The notes beneath the pieces are model-generated. The model was not told where the DNA came from and did not search any database. It was given only the letters and a program-made list of their open reading frames with translations. 64,000 nucleotides of DNA from Candidatus Poribacteria bacterium (lineage in GTDB: Bacteria > Poribacteria > WGA-4E > WGA-3G), in assembly GCA_958295815.1 (NCBI GenBank), contig OY282374.1:1756856-1820855 (forward strand), read 5' to 3'. Position 1 is the first letter of the stretch. Each line of letters begins with the position of its first letter. Of the stretch, positions 1-11,096 are shown one piece after another. Both the position numbers and the translations under genes were made by a program.

Positions 1-1
1 T

Positions 2-679
2 TATGATCCAAATCAACCGGATGAGTTGTTACAGGGTGTTCTTGATAGCGTCGTTGAGCGATGGTTGGCACTTGAAACAGAGGACAGGGAGGAGTTTCGT
101 TCTACCTTACAGAGTTACATTCGTCTCTACGGATACATCTCACAGTTGATTACCTTCACAGATGTAGATTTGGAAAAGTTGTATGTCTTCGGTCGCAGTT
201 TGAACAAGAAGTTGCCGAAACGAGAGCACCCCGACCTGCACGATGTGCTGGCATCCGTAGATTTGGATTCGTTTCGTGTACAGAGAACCCATGAGGAGTT
301 ACAACTCTCTCTTGAAGCGGAAGATAGCGAGGTTGAAGGGATTGGCAGCGGTGTTGGTATACTTAGGGAGCAGGAACAGGATTTCCTTTCTAATATCATT
401 AACGCCCTGAACGATGCTTATCAGACGGATTTCACAATGGAAGATAAGGTTGACATTGAGACCATTCACCGAAAAGTGAGCGAGAATGAAGAGCTTCGGC
501 AGGTGATTGAAGGCGATAATACGGAGACCAACAAACGGTATAAGTTTGATCAGGTGGTTGAAGAGATTTTATTCGGTTTCGTCAATAGTAAGTTGGATCT
601 CTTCAATAAATTATCGAAACCGGAAGTCAAGGCGGATCTCAAGCGTCAGCTTTATCGGGCATATCTTGGGCAAGCTTAA
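2..679 (+). CDS. hsdR: Type I restriction enzyme R subunit, C-terminal fragment
   Basis: The reading frame is already open at the window edge, so only the last 225 or so codons are present and the start lies upstream. The protein is mostly helical and acidic. It contains the stretch LYGYISQLITFTDVDLEKLY followed by an FGRSLNKKLP-like segment, which is typical of the helical C-terminal domain of HsdR that docks on the methyltransferase core. The motor and nuclease domains would lie to the left. In a complete system HsdR cleaves unmethylated DNA together with HsdM and HsdS. No hsdM or hsdS follows, so any partners must be upstream. The family assignment rests on this domain alone. Confidence 0.75.
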   Translation, partial: YDPNQPDELLQGVLDSVVERWLALETEDREEFRSTLQSYIRLYGYISQLITFTDVDLEKLYVFGRSLNKKLPKREHPDLHDVLASVDLDSFRVQRTHEELQLSLEAEDSEVEGIGSGVGILREQEQDFLSNIINALNDAYQTDFTMEDKVDIETIHRKVSENEELRQVIEGDNTETNKRYKFDQVVEEILFGFVNSKLDLFNKLSKPEVKADLKRQLYRAYLGQA

Positions 680-881
680 GGATTATAGGTTGTTGGTTCC
701 TATTTTTAGCGGTGCTATTTTTCCTGTCTGAACCAGGATTTACAGGATTCAAGGATTTGCAGGATAGCAGATGGCAGGCAAGAGTCGGGATGGGAGGTAT
801 TTTCTTCAGTCAGCGGTCGTTGGTCGGGATTCAGAGATCCCTCCTACAGAGAATATGGTCAGAAAACCTCTATGCACCTGT

Positions 882-946
882 CGCCCCGCTGGGGCTAAGC
901 GATGCCGGAATATCTGCTGCTATACACATTCCGCCCCGCTGGGGCT
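882..946. repeat. Two copies of a GC-rich hairpin
   Basis: The 15-mer CGCCCCGCTGGGGCT occurs at 882-896 and again at 932-946. Each copy can fold with arms GCCCC and GGGGC around loop GCT. The sequence between the copies is not repeated. Function is unknown; it may be a REP-like element or a decayed terminator. Confidence 0.6.
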
Positions 947-1058
947 ATACACATCTGTGAAATCTGTGTAATCTGAGGTTCAGACTTTAGCACTCTTCCC
1001 AACATCCAACCAGACATCCTCCCATCAGATAAAAAAATAAAATAATATTTGCATTTAT

Positions 1059-1130
1059 CTATAGCGCGTTCTATAGCGCGTTCTATAGCGCGTTCTATAG
1101 CGCGTTCTATAGCGCGTTCTATAGCATTAT
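1059..1130. repeat. 12-bp tandem repeat (5 perfect units plus decayed unit)
   Basis: The unit CTATAGCGCGTT is repeated perfectly five times (1059-1118), followed by degenerate CTATAGCATTAT and CTGTAGCACTTT units. The unit contains two short self-complementary words (CTATAG and CGCG). A 12-bp period keeps any reading frame open, which explains the spurious AIER-repeat frame on the minus strand. It is probably a variable minisatellite. Confidence 0.85.
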
Positions 1131-1422
1131 CTGTAGCACTTTCACCGTAAAAAAATACTGAAGCTGACTGTCCATCGAAAAAATACAACCCACAACCACT
1201 ATGAAAATTTCATAGCAAATTTCATAGCACTCCTCACACTAACCCTACCCAAAACCGCCAAAAACCCCAGTTGTCACCTGTGTTAACAGTCTCTCTCCAA
1301 ATTTCACACATTTCCTATTCTGCTATGAAAACTATGAAATTAGCTACCCACCAATCCTCCCTAACTAACCCCCTAATTCTACCAACTCGCATCCCATAAC
1401 CCACAACTCACACATCTTTTTC

Positions 1423-1451
1423 TTGACTGCTTTGACCAGATAGGTTATCAT
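1423..1451 (+). promoter_or_regulatory. Predicted sigma70-type promoter of hflK-hflC
   Basis: TTGACT (1423-1428) and TATCAT (1446-1451) are separated by 17 bp. The start codon of hflK is about 60 bases downstream. This is a pattern match only. Confidence 0.5.
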
Positions 1452-1512
1452 TGCATACGTTAATTACAATGACTACTTTAAATTATCGTTAAAATAAAAA
1501 AGGAGAATTCTT

Positions 1513-2481
1513 ATGCAAGAACTCCATGAATTGATTAGGGAGCAACCCTACACGCAACTCATCACTCCCAAGCGGATTTTGTATGTGATTCTGGGTCTGA
1601 TCGTCTTAGCGTGCTTAACAACAAGTTTTTATACCGTTGAAGCAGACGAGATAGCGGTTGTGCTGATGTTTGGTAAATCTGTCCGGCAAGCCGAACCCGG
1701 ACTCCATTTCAAATTGCCACTCGGTATTGAGAGAGCCATTAGCGTTCCCGTCCGAAAAGTCTTTAAAGAGGAATTCGGTTTTCGGACCCTGAGAGCAGGT
1801 GTTCGGACGCAGTACGACACCCGTGATTTCTCGGATGAATCGCTTCTGCTATCGGGTGATCTGAACATCGCCGATGTCGAATGGGTCGTCCAGTACAAAA
1901 TCAAGGATCCCAAAAGTTTCCTGTTTTCTGTGAGGAATCCACAACAAGCTTTGCGTGATCTTTCGGAATCAGTGATGAGCCGTATAATTGGGGATCGGAC
2001 TGTCACTGAGGTGCTAACCGTTGGTCGTATTGAAATCGCTGCGGAAGTTGAGGTCAGCCTGCAGGAACTTCTCGATCTCTACCAAACTGGGTTGGATGTA
2101 GCAAGCGTGACCTTGCAAGATGTGAACCCACCCGAAGCGGTAAAATCTGCCTTTAACGCCGTTAACGAGGCGAAACAGGAAAAAGATAGGCTCATCAACG
2201 AAGCGTGGCGTGATTACAATCAATCCGTTCCGAAGTCAAAAGGGTTAGCCGCGCAAAAAATCTCGGAAGCACAGGGTTACGCATTGAAGCGGGTGAATGA
2301 AGCACAAGGTGATGCAGACCGTTTCAAGTCGATCCGGTCCGAGTATCAGAAAGCGAAAGAGGTTACCCGCCGTCGGCTCTATTTGGAAGCGATGCGAGAA
2401 ATCTTGCCACAGGTTAAAGAGATTTATGTGATTGACGGTAATGCCAATAGTCCGATCCCAATTCTGCAACTCAAAGAATAG
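1513..2481 (+). CDS. hflK: FtsH protease modulator HflK (SPFH/prohibitin family)
   Basis: A 322-residue SPFH-domain protein. Residues about 24-44 form one hydrophobic anchor (ending FYTVEADEIAVVLMFGK), followed by the SPFH/Band 7 domain with the typical PGLHFKLPLGIE segment. A long Ala/Glu/Lys-rich helical region (about residues 210-300) comes next. In known systems HflK and HflC form a membrane complex that encloses and modulates the FtsH AAA protease. The start is supported by AAGGAGA about 7 bases upstream. hflC follows after 23 bases, giving a two-gene operon. The order with HflC distinguishes it from a generic stomatin-like protein. Confidence 0.9.
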   Translation: MQELHELIREQPYTQLITPKRILYVILGLIVLACLTTSFYTVEADEIAVVLMFGKSVRQAEPGLHFKLPLGIERAISVPVRKVFKEEFGFRTLRAGVRTQYDTRDFSDESLLLSGDLNIADVEWVVQYKIKDPKSFLFSVRNPQQALRDLSESVMSRIIGDRTVTEVLTVGRIEIAAEVEVSLQELLDLYQTGLDVASVTLQDVNPPEAVKSAFNAVNEAKQEKDRLINEAWRDYNQSVPKSKGLAAQKISEAQGYALKRVNEAQGDADRFKSIRSEYQKAKEVTRRRLYLEAMREILPQVKEIYVIDGNANSPIPILQLKE

Positions 2482-2504
2482 CGTGTCTGAAAAGGAGTGT
2501 TCCG

Positions 2505-3467
2505 ATGATCTCGACAAAAGTTCTTATACCATTGATTGTCATTGTGGTTCTCGCAGTGCCACTTGCCTTGGGGACGTTCTACACCGTCTATGAAGGTGAA
2601 CAGGTCGTAATTACCGAATTCGGTCGTCCTGTTGGGCAGCCCATTGTCACCGCGGGCTTGAAATTGAAAACTCCGTTTATTCAGCAGGTGCATCGTTTTG
2701 AGAAGCGTGTACTTGAGTGGGATGGATTGCCTAACCAGATTCCGACAAAAGACAAGAAATTTATCTGGCTCGATACGACAGCACGGTGGCGTATTAAAGA
2801 CGCGCTCAAGTTCTATCAGGCACTTGGGACAGAACAATTTGCGCAATCTCGTTTGGATGACATTATTGATTCTGCGGCACGCGATTTAGTGACGGCGCAA
2901 CTCCTGATTGAAGTCGTACGGGATTCAAATCGGATATTAGATCTTGATATGGAAATCCTTGAAGAGGACGTGGGACAAACCGGCGAACCGTTGGAAGAGA
3001 TCCAGATTGGCAGAGAGCGCATTACACAGATGATTCTCGAAAAAGTGCAGGAAACTGTTCCGCAGTTTGGCATTGAACTCGTCGATGTTCGGGTAAAGCG
3101 GATTAACTATGTAGACGAAGTTCGTAAGAAAGTCTTTGATCGTATGGTTTCCGAGCGGCAACGGATCTCTGAGAAGTACAAATCTGAGGGCGCGGGTGAA
3201 GCCGCAGACATCATGGGGCAGAAGCAGAAAGAGTTAGAACGGATCCAATCTGAAGCCTATAAGGAAGCCGAGCAGCTTAAAGGGGATGCGGACGCACAAG
3301 CCATCCAAATCTACGCTGATGCGCACGGGCAAGACCCGGAGTTTTTCGCCTTTATCCAAACCTTGGAGACTTATCGCCAGACAACAAGCGCAAGCACGAA
3401 ACTCATTTTGACAACGGATAGTGACATCTATAGGTATCTCAAAAGCAGTGGAACGGTGAGGCGTTAG
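2505..3467 (+). CDS. hflC: FtsH protease modulator HflC
   Basis: A 320-residue partner of the preceding gene. It has an N-terminal transmembrane anchor (about residues 7-28), then FYTVYEGEQVVITEFGRPVG, which is characteristic of HflC. The SPFH domain is followed by a charged coiled-coil region containing RQRISEKYKSEGAGEA and repeated QSEAYKEAEQL-type helices. The tail, around FFAFIQTLETY, matches the conserved end of HflC proteins. AAAGGAG lies about 8 bases before the ATG. It is expected to be co-transcribed and co-assembled with HflK. Confidence 0.92.
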   Translation: MISTKVLIPLIVIVVLAVPLALGTFYTVYEGEQVVITEFGRPVGQPIVTAGLKLKTPFIQQVHRFEKRVLEWDGLPNQIPTKDKKFIWLDTTARWRIKDALKFYQALGTEQFAQSRLDDIIDSAARDLVTAQLLIEVVRDSNRILDLDMEILEEDVGQTGEPLEEIQIGRERITQMILEKVQETVPQFGIELVDVRVKRINYVDEVRKKVFDRMVSERQRISEKYKSEGAGEAADIMGQKQKELERIQSEAYKEAEQLKGDADAQAIQIYADAHGQDPEFFAFIQTLETYRQTTSASTKLILTTDSDIYRYLKSSGTVRR

Positions 3468-3500
3468 TAGTGGCATTTAGTTTTCCAATAATTGACATCC

Positions 3501-3521
3501 GGTGCGGTTAGAAACCGCACC
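3501..3521. repeat. Intergenic hairpin, family A
   Basis: Arms GGTGCGGTT and AACCGCACC pair perfectly (9 bp) around loop AGA. The hairpin sits between hflC and the next gene. It is one of several hairpins in this window with the same architecture but different stem sequences (see 6498, 15500 and 41337). A 20-base word just upstream (3474-3493) recurs at 32126-32145 with one mismatch. Confidence 0.75.
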
Positions 3522-3599
3522 TACGGTTGGGTGTTTGAGAATGTAAATGTATTTACGGAATCTACTATAGTTTGTGCATATCATAGGAGGGAAAGTAAC

Positions 3600-4409
3600 A
3601 TGATACATGATGTCCTAACGCGAATCGTGTGCGCCATAGGAGTACTATTCATTATTGTGCTATTTGTGATCTCCACTGAAGCCGTTGAAGAATTAAAGGT
3701 TTCTCAACTCAACGGTGGTGTCCAGTATTGGTGGGAAGTCGAGGAATTCGATGAACGGGATGAGGAGGTGTTCTTTCTCAATGATGAAAAAGGACATCTT
3801 GTTGATGACTTAGACGGTGCATCTGGAGACGGTTACCTCGTGCATAGTGCAGCCAACCCACCAAACAACCTACCGCCAGCAGAGGATGTCTTTTTTGCAA
3901 AGTATACGATTAATGATGTTACGCCAGGTGGGACTTACTTCCTCTGGGCAAGAGCGTCCTGGGATCGAAACCCAAGCGGGCGTGCGCACAATTCTTTCTT
4001 TGTTCAGGTGAATGAAACCCCTGACCTCGGCAAATTCGACCGACACATCAACACGCTTGGTGATGCGACTTGGCTCGACAAGTGGGATGACAAAAATCCG
4101 TGGACATGGATTGGGGATTCCGCACTACCTCAAGAGTTGCAGGGGCAAGCAGGAGGCGGTCTTCAAAACGGTTGGGAAACTCGACTTGATGCTGGTGAAA
4201 ATACGGTGATTCTCTATCATCGTGAAGGCGGCATTAATGCCCAAACCATGTGTTCCGATGTGTTGATGGTCTCAACGGTCGATTTTATGCCGACAGACGA
4301 CGATTTTGCCCAAGCAGTGCCGCTGTCTGTCCAACCTAAGAATAAGTTGGCGACGGTCTGGGCGCGAATGAAGACTGGAAGTGGAAGCCCGGATTTAGTC
4401 TGGGAATAG
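3600..4409 (+). CDS. Secreted hypothetical protein, beta-sandwich-like
   Basis: The 269-residue protein begins at the ATG preceded by AGGAGG (3585-3590). A longer frame from an upstream TTG would run through an intergenic hairpin and is rejected. Residues 1 to about 27 form a signal peptide. The mature part is rich in Trp, Asp and Gly, with segments such as YFLWARASWDRNPSG, SFFVQVNETPD and ENTVILYHREGG. These resemble jelly-roll carbohydrate-binding modules in which an aromatic sheet is followed by a ligand-exposed edge. No catalytic motif is visible. The role is unknown; glycan or matrix binding outside the cytoplasm is an inference. Confidence 0.6.
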   Translation: MIHDVLTRIVCAIGVLFIIVLFVISTEAVEELKVSQLNGGVQYWWEVEEFDERDEEVFFLNDEKGHLVDDLDGASGDGYLVHSAANPPNNLPPAEDVFFAKYTINDVTPGGTYFLWARASWDRNPSGRAHNSFFVQVNETPDLGKFDRHINTLGDATWLDKWDDKNPWTWIGDSALPQELQGQAGGGLQNGWETRLDAGENTVILYHREGGINAQTMCSDVLMVSTVDFMPTDDDFAQAVPLSVQPKNKLATVWARMKTGSGSPDLVWE

Positions 4410-4477
4410 AGCAAATTTTGCCCACACGCGGCAAAATTTGTCTTTGCTTTACATTTCCATTCCTTGTATTACATTCT

Positions 4478-4521
4478 TGTTCGGGACTCGCCCTGAGAAC
4501 CCGAATAAATTCGGGCATCCG
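4478..4521. repeat. Dispersed repeat, family C (CCCGAA/TTCGGG hairpin)
   Basis: The sequence contains TTGTTCGGGAC, then arms CCCGAA (4500-4505) and TTCGGG (4510-4515) around TAAA, followed by CATCCGGA. A second copy of the same composite lies at about 32164-32211. The two differ mainly in the short spacer between the outer and inner parts. Confidence 0.75.
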
Positions 4522-4533
4522 GATGTAACCCTC

Positions 4534-4561
4534 TTGACATATTTCTACCTTGTGCTATGAT
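4534..4561 (+). promoter_or_regulatory. Strong predicted sigma70-type promoter
   Basis: A perfect TTGACA (4534-4539) and near-perfect TATGAT (4556-4561) are separated by 16 bp, just after a family C repeat and about 40 bases before the GTG start of the DUF6785-type gene. Confidence 0.65.
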
Positions 4562-4599
4562 ACCTGTTTAAATCTGAAATCGAGGGTTTCCAGCACTGC

Positions 4600-6489
4600 G
4601 TGAAGCGTCAATTCTCTCCCCTTAGTTTAAAAGCGGTTTGTATCGGACTGGTGCTGATTCCAGCGAATGCAATGTGGCAGATGATGGGACTGCGCTGGGA
4701 CATCGCACACATGTCGATGATCTCCCTGCTGTATAACACCATCACGCTTCTGTTCGTGCTGACGCTCATAAACCGTTTCACGAAAAAGTACTCGCCGCAC
4801 CTCTCACTTTCCTCTGCTGAACTCCTGACAATCTATGTGATGCTATGCCTTTCCACTGCTATCGGTGGGCACATGTGCGTCCAGATTCTCCTCCCGATCA
4901 TCAGCTATGCCTTTACCTACGCAACACCGGAGAACGATTGGCAATCCCTCTTTTGGCACTATATCCCGTCATGGACATCGGTTACCGATAAACGCGGACT
5001 TACCAATTTCTTTGATGGTGGTTCCACATTCTACCCGCATTTTGAAGCATGGGCGACACCGCTGTTATGGTGGGGACTCTTTCTCGCTGCACTTTTTTCG
5101 GTGATGCTGAGTATCAACTTTATTTTCCGAAGACAGTGGACAGAAAACGAGAAACTAAGCTATCCACTAATCCAATTACCGCTTGCGATGGCGAATCCGA
5201 GAAGCGGGTTTTTCCGCAGCAAGGCGATGTGGATCGGATTCGGGGTTGCCGCTGCCATTGATCTCCTCAACGGCGTCAATTACCTGTTCCCACAAGTGCC
5301 ACGACTCAGCGGTATGCGTGCGTACGATATTGCCGACTTCTTTACTGTCCGTCCGTGGAATGCTATTACGTGGTTCCCGGTGGGTATCTATCCGTTTGCG
5401 GTGGGGTTAGCGTTTTTCATGCCGTTGGAGTTGTCGTTCTCGTGTTGGTTCTTCTACCTCTATTGGCAGGCACTCCGTGTGTTGGGTGCTGCAGGCGGTT
5501 TATCGGCACCGTTTCCGTATGCGGAGGAACAGTCTTTCGGGGCATATATCGGTATCGGCATCTTTGCGGTGTGGAGTGCGCGCCGATACCTCACACAAGT
5601 TCTCCGAAGGATCTTTGGGATGCGCTCGACGCTAAAAGATCAAGATGAGCCGATCTCTTATCGCGCTGCGGTGATATGGATGCTGGTGAGTATTGCGTTC
5701 CTGATCGGGTTCTGCTATAAAATGGGAATGTCGTTATGGGTGATCGCCACCTTCTTTGGACTTTTTTTCGGGTTAGCGACAGGCATTACACGGATGCGCG
5801 CTGAACTCGGTTCACCCGTTCACGACCAACACTACGCCGGTCCCGATAGGATGATGTATTCGGTATTCGGGGCAAAAAGGCTTGGTGCGAGCAATCTAAC
5901 AGGGTTGGCATACCTCTACTTTTTCAATCGTGCGTACGATTGTCTGTTAATGCCACATCATCTTGAAGGCTTGAAGATCGCTGAACGTGCCAACATCGAA
6001 AACAAGAGATTCGCGAAGGCGGTAATCATCGCTATTGGGGTCAGTATTGTCGCGACAATCTGGGCATATCTACATGTCTCGTATCAGGATGGGGTCTATA
6101 CGGCGTGGGCAGGCAGAGAGACCTTCAGTCGTCTCGGTAGGCGGCTCGTACAACCCGCTGGACCCGATACCGCGGTGCTGAGTGCAGTCAGTGTTGGGAC
6201 AGTTGTCGCTGTGCTTCTGGCTTTTCTGCGGGGTAGATGGATGTGGTTGCCATTCCATCCAGCCGGTTATGCCGTCACTAGTACCTTCACGATGAATTTT
6301 TTCTGGTTCTCTCTACTTGTGAGTTTCATCCTGAAATGGATTATCACAAAACACGGCGGCATTGGTGGTTTTCGGAGAGCTGCGCCTTTTTTTCTTGGGC
6401 TTGTGTTAGGGGAGTTTGTTGTGACGACCTTCTGGGGTACGGTGGCGATTCTGTTCCGCGTGGAGACGTATATTACGATTAATTTGTAG
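4600..6489 (+). CDS. Polytopic membrane protein, DUF6785/DUF6784-type
   Basis: A 629-residue integral membrane protein with about a dozen hydrophobic segments. The GTG at 4600 is taken as the start because it lets the first transmembrane helix begin normally; GAGGG lies 13 bases upstream, so this start is not certain. Recognisable shared stretches with the gene at 26651 are LRWD after helix 1, SAELLTIYVMLCLS, RRQWTENEKLSYPLIQLPL, FFMPLELSFSCWFFY and the C-terminal APFFLGLVLGEFV. I recall this architecture as DUF6785/DUF6784, a family without known function and mainly found in Planctomycetes/Poribacteria-like genomes. A transporter-like role is inferred from topology only. Confidence 0.65.
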   Translation: MKRQFSPLSLKAVCIGLVLIPANAMWQMMGLRWDIAHMSMISLLYNTITLLFVLTLINRFTKKYSPHLSLSSAELLTIYVMLCLSTAIGGHMCVQILLPIISYAFTYATPENDWQSLFWHYIPSWTSVTDKRGLTNFFDGGSTFYPHFEAWATPLLWWGLFLAALFSVMLSINFIFRRQWTENEKLSYPLIQLPLAMANPRSGFFRSKAMWIGFGVAAAIDLLNGVNYLFPQVPRLSGMRAYDIADFFTVRPWNAITWFPVGIYPFAVGLAFFMPLELSFSCWFFYLYWQALRVLGAAGGLSAPFPYAEEQSFGAYIGIGIFAVWSARRYLTQVLRRIFGMRSTLKDQDEPISYRAAVIWMLVSIAFLIGFCYKMGMSLWVIATFFGLFFGLATGITRMRAELGSPVHDQHYAGPDRMMYSVFGAKRLGASNLTGLAYLYFFNRAYDCLLMPHHLEGLKIAERANIENKRFAKAVIIAIGVSIVATIWAYLHVSYQDGVYTAWAGRETFSRLGRRLVQPAGPDTAVLSAVSVGTVVAVLLAFLRGRWMWLPFHPAGYAVTSTFTMNFFWFSLLVSFILKWIITKHGGIGGFRRAAPFFLGLVLGEFVVTTFWGTVAILFRVETYITINL

Positions 6490-6497
6490 GAGAGAGT

Positions 6498-6518
6498 GGC
6501 GAGGTTGGAAACCTCGCC
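6498..6518. repeat. Intergenic hairpin, family A
   Basis: Arms GGCGAGGTT and AACCTCGCC form a perfect 9-bp stem around loop GGA. The hairpin lies between two convergent genes and could act as a bidirectional transcript end, although no T-tract follows. Confidence 0.75.
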
Positions 6519-6547
6519 AGCGGCGCACTATGAATGGATGCCCGGAT

Positions 6548-7627
6548 TTAGTCTACTTCCCACTCTTCCAAACCGAGCGGTAACGGCTCTGGTCGATCCG
6601 TTGTGCTTTCTATCGCAACGTGTTTACCGGTTTCAGAAGATTTGTCGAAGGCGAGCATTACTTCAAGTACATGATACGCCAACGTACCGTTCGCTCGATG
6701 TGCACGTCCCGAACCGATAGCTGATACCATATCAATAACCCCAATCATCCGGGCATTGTTCGGGAAAGCGAGCTGTTCCTCTTCCCAATCGCCGCCTGCC
6801 GGACACACGTTTACAGGACCGCCAAATCCGTTCGGGTCAGGGACGGTCATTGAACCGGTTTCACCGTAGATTTCGATGCAAGGTAGACTGTTCCGCCACA
6901 TATCGAAACTCATAATCATTGTAATGATTGCACCATTCTGGAATTCAAGTGTACCGGTAAGGTGCGTCGTAATTTCGACAGGGATACGTAAGCCGTCCAA
7001 AGCTTGGCTCGTTGCGATCCGTTCTTCAAACCCCTTCGTTGTGATCGCCGCCACTCGCTTGACAGGACCGAGGATATTGACGAGTGCTGTCACATAGTAG
7101 GGTCCCATATCCAGCATTGGACCGCCACCGATATCGTAAAAAAAAGCAGGATTCGGATGCCAACCTTCGGGTCCATGCCCACACATAAACGCACTGCCAG
7201 CGATGGGTCTGCCGATTTTCCCGGCATCCAGTGCTTGCCGCGATGTCTGGATGCCAGCACCGAGGAAGGTATCGGGTGCTGATCCGACGCGGAGTCCTTT
7301 TTCAGCTGCAGTCTCAATAAGTTGTCTGCCACTTTCGGTGTCCACACCGAGCGGCTTTTCACTGTAGACGTGTTTGCCTGCTTCTAAGACTTGGAGACCC
7401 ACATCCACGTGCGCTCTCGGAATCGTGAGGTTCACCACGAGTTCGATCTCGTCATCTGCGAGTAGTTGGTCGACGGTGTATGCGTGGCAGTTATATTTCT
7501 CGGCTTGTGCCTGTGCCGCTTCCATTCGGAGGTCAGCGCAGGCTTTGATTTCTAAAATGTCAGTTTTTCGTGCGCCTTCGAAATAGGCACCACTGATTGT
7601 CCCGGATCCAATAATTCCAATTTTCAT
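6548..7627 (-). CDS. Gfo/Idh/MocA family oxidoreductase (copy 2)
   Basis: A 359-residue NAD(P)-dependent oxidoreductase. The N-terminal Rossmann fold begins MKIGIIGSGTISGAYF. The family EKP motif appears as YSEKPLGV near residue 91, and the C-terminal alpha/beta substrate domain includes YDIGGGPMLDMGPYYVTALV. Such enzymes oxidise or reduce sugars, inositols and related cyclic polyols; the substrate cannot be read from sequence. The protein aligns end to end without gaps to the neighbour at 7643-8722 at well over 80% identity by eye, so the two arose by recent tandem duplication. It is separated from that copy by 15 bases and has only a weak ribosome-binding site. Confidence 0.88.
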   Translation of the reverse strand: MKIGIIGSGTISGAYFEGARKTDILEIKACADLRMEAAQAQAEKYNCHAYTVDQLLADDEIELVVNLTIPRAHVDVGLQVLEAGKHVYSEKPLGVDTESGRQLIETAAEKGLRVGSAPDTFLGAGIQTSRQALDAGKIGRPIAGSAFMCGHGPEGWHPNPAFFYDIGGGPMLDMGPYYVTALVNILGPVKRVAAITTKGFEERIATSQALDGLRIPVEITTHLTGTLEFQNGAIITMIMSFDMWRNSLPCIEIYGETGSMTVPDPNGFGGPVNVCPAGGDWEEEQLAFPNNARMIGVIDMVSAIGSGRAHRANGTLAYHVLEVMLAFDKSSETGKHVAIESTTDRPEPLPLGLEEWEVD

Positions 7628-7642
7628 GTTTTTATTTCTTTC

Positions 7643-8722
7643 TCAATCTATTTCCCATTCTTTCAAACCGAGTGGGACAGGGTCAGGTCGTTCCGTGGTG
7701 CTTTCGATGATGACATGCTCACCCGTTTCGGAGGATTTGTCGAAAGCGCACATAACCTCAAGTACATGATGCGCTAATGCGCCATTCGCACGATGCATCC
7801 GTCCTGATTGAATTGCCGATACCATATCAATAACCCCAATCATCCGAGCGTTATTCGGGAAAGCGAGTTCCTCGTCTTCCCAATCGCCGCCTGCTGGACA
7901 GACAGCCACGCGTCCGCCAAATCCGTTCGGATCGGGTACAACCAGCGAACCGGTTTCACCGTAGATTTCGATACACGGGAGACTGTGCCGCCACATATCG
8001 AAACTCATGATCATTGTAATGATTGCGCCGTTCTGGAATTCGATTGTCCCTGTAAGATGGGTCGTGATTTTGACCGGAATGCGTAAGCCGCGTACGGCTT
8101 GGCTCGTTGCAACTCGCTCTTCAAACGTCTTGGTCGTAATCGCTGCAACACGCTTGACGGGACCGAGGATATTGACGAGTGCCGTCACGTAATAGGGTCC
8201 CATGTCCAACATCGGTCCGCCGCCGATGTCGTAATAGAAGGCGGGATTCGGATGCCAACTTTCGTGTCCGTGCCCACACATGAATGCGGTACCAGCGATG
8301 GGTCTACCGATTTTCCCGGCGTCGAGTGCTTGACGCGAGGTCTGGATTCCAGCACCGAGGAAAGTATCGGGTGCCGATCCGACGCGGAGTCCTTTTTCTG
8401 CTGCCGTGTCGATAAGCTGCTTTCCGCTTTCAACGTCCACGCCGAGCGGTTTTTCGCTATAGACGTGTTTGCCTGCTTCCAAGACTTGCAGACCGACTTC
8501 AACGTGTGCTCTCGGAATAGTTAAGTTGACGACCAGTTCAATATCTGGATCTGCGAGCAGTTCATCGACACTGCATGCGTGGGAGTTGTATTTCTTGGCT
8601 TGTGCCTGCGCTGATTCCATTCTGAGGTCAGCACAGGCTTTGATTTCTAAAATATCAGTTTTTCGTGCCCCCTCAAAATAGGCACTGCTAATTGTTCCAC
8701 AACCAATAATTCCGATTTTCAT
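7643..8722 (-). CDS. Gfo/Idh/MocA family oxidoreductase (copy 1)
   Basis: A 359-residue dehydrogenase with N-terminal Rossmann motif GIIGCGTISSAYF, catalytic-region motif YSEKPLGV, and the same C-terminal domain as the downstream paralogue. Differences from the paralogue cluster in surface segments (for example residues 45-60 and 280-330), while the cofactor and catalytic segments are unchanged. It lies 33 bases after thiC on the same strand, with a purine-rich AAGGATGGA before the start, so thiC and both oxidoreductases are probably one transcript. There is no evident metabolic link to thiamine; co-location may be incidental. Confidence 0.88.
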   Translation of the reverse strand: MKIGIIGCGTISSAYFEGARKTDILEIKACADLRMESAQAQAKKYNSHACSVDELLADPDIELVVNLTIPRAHVEVGLQVLEAGKHVYSEKPLGVDVESGKQLIDTAAEKGLRVGSAPDTFLGAGIQTSRQALDAGKIGRPIAGTAFMCGHGHESWHPNPAFYYDIGGGPMLDMGPYYVTALVNILGPVKRVAAITTKTFEERVATSQAVRGLRIPVKITTHLTGTIEFQNGAIITMIMSFDMWRHSLPCIEIYGETGSLVVPDPNGFGGRVAVCPAGGDWEDEELAFPNNARMIGVIDMVSAIQSGRMHRANGALAHHVLEVMCAFDKSSETGEHVIIESTTERPDPVPLGLKEWEID

Positions 8723-8755
8723 GTTCCATCCTTGGTTAGGTTGTATTTCTCGATG

Positions 8756-11096
<2,341 letters not shown>

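Larger units (their letters stand above)
680..1512. other. Gene-free repetitive intergenic region
   Basis: About 830 bases with no credible gene lie between hsdR and hflK. The region holds a run of imperfect AGGATT-type repeats near 735-765, two copies of a GC-rich hairpin (882-896 and 932-946), a 12-bp tandem repeat (1059-1118) and palindromes built on CTATGAAA/TTTCATAG (arms at 1199-1206 and 1208-1215, with related words to about 1345). The hflK promoter is at 1423-1451. Open frames across the 12-bp repeat encode only AIER repeats and look like repeat artefacts. Confidence 0.7.

Noticed and set aside
895..1188. Minus-strand frame encoding repeated AIER units
   Set aside because: It is produced by the 12-bp tandem repeat, which keeps all frames of that phase open; it lacks a ribosome-binding site and any other domain.
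3492..3599. N-terminal extension of the secreted protein from an upstream TTG
   Set aside because: It would translate through a hairpin repeat and hide the signal peptide; the ATG at 3600 has AGGAGG at good spacing.
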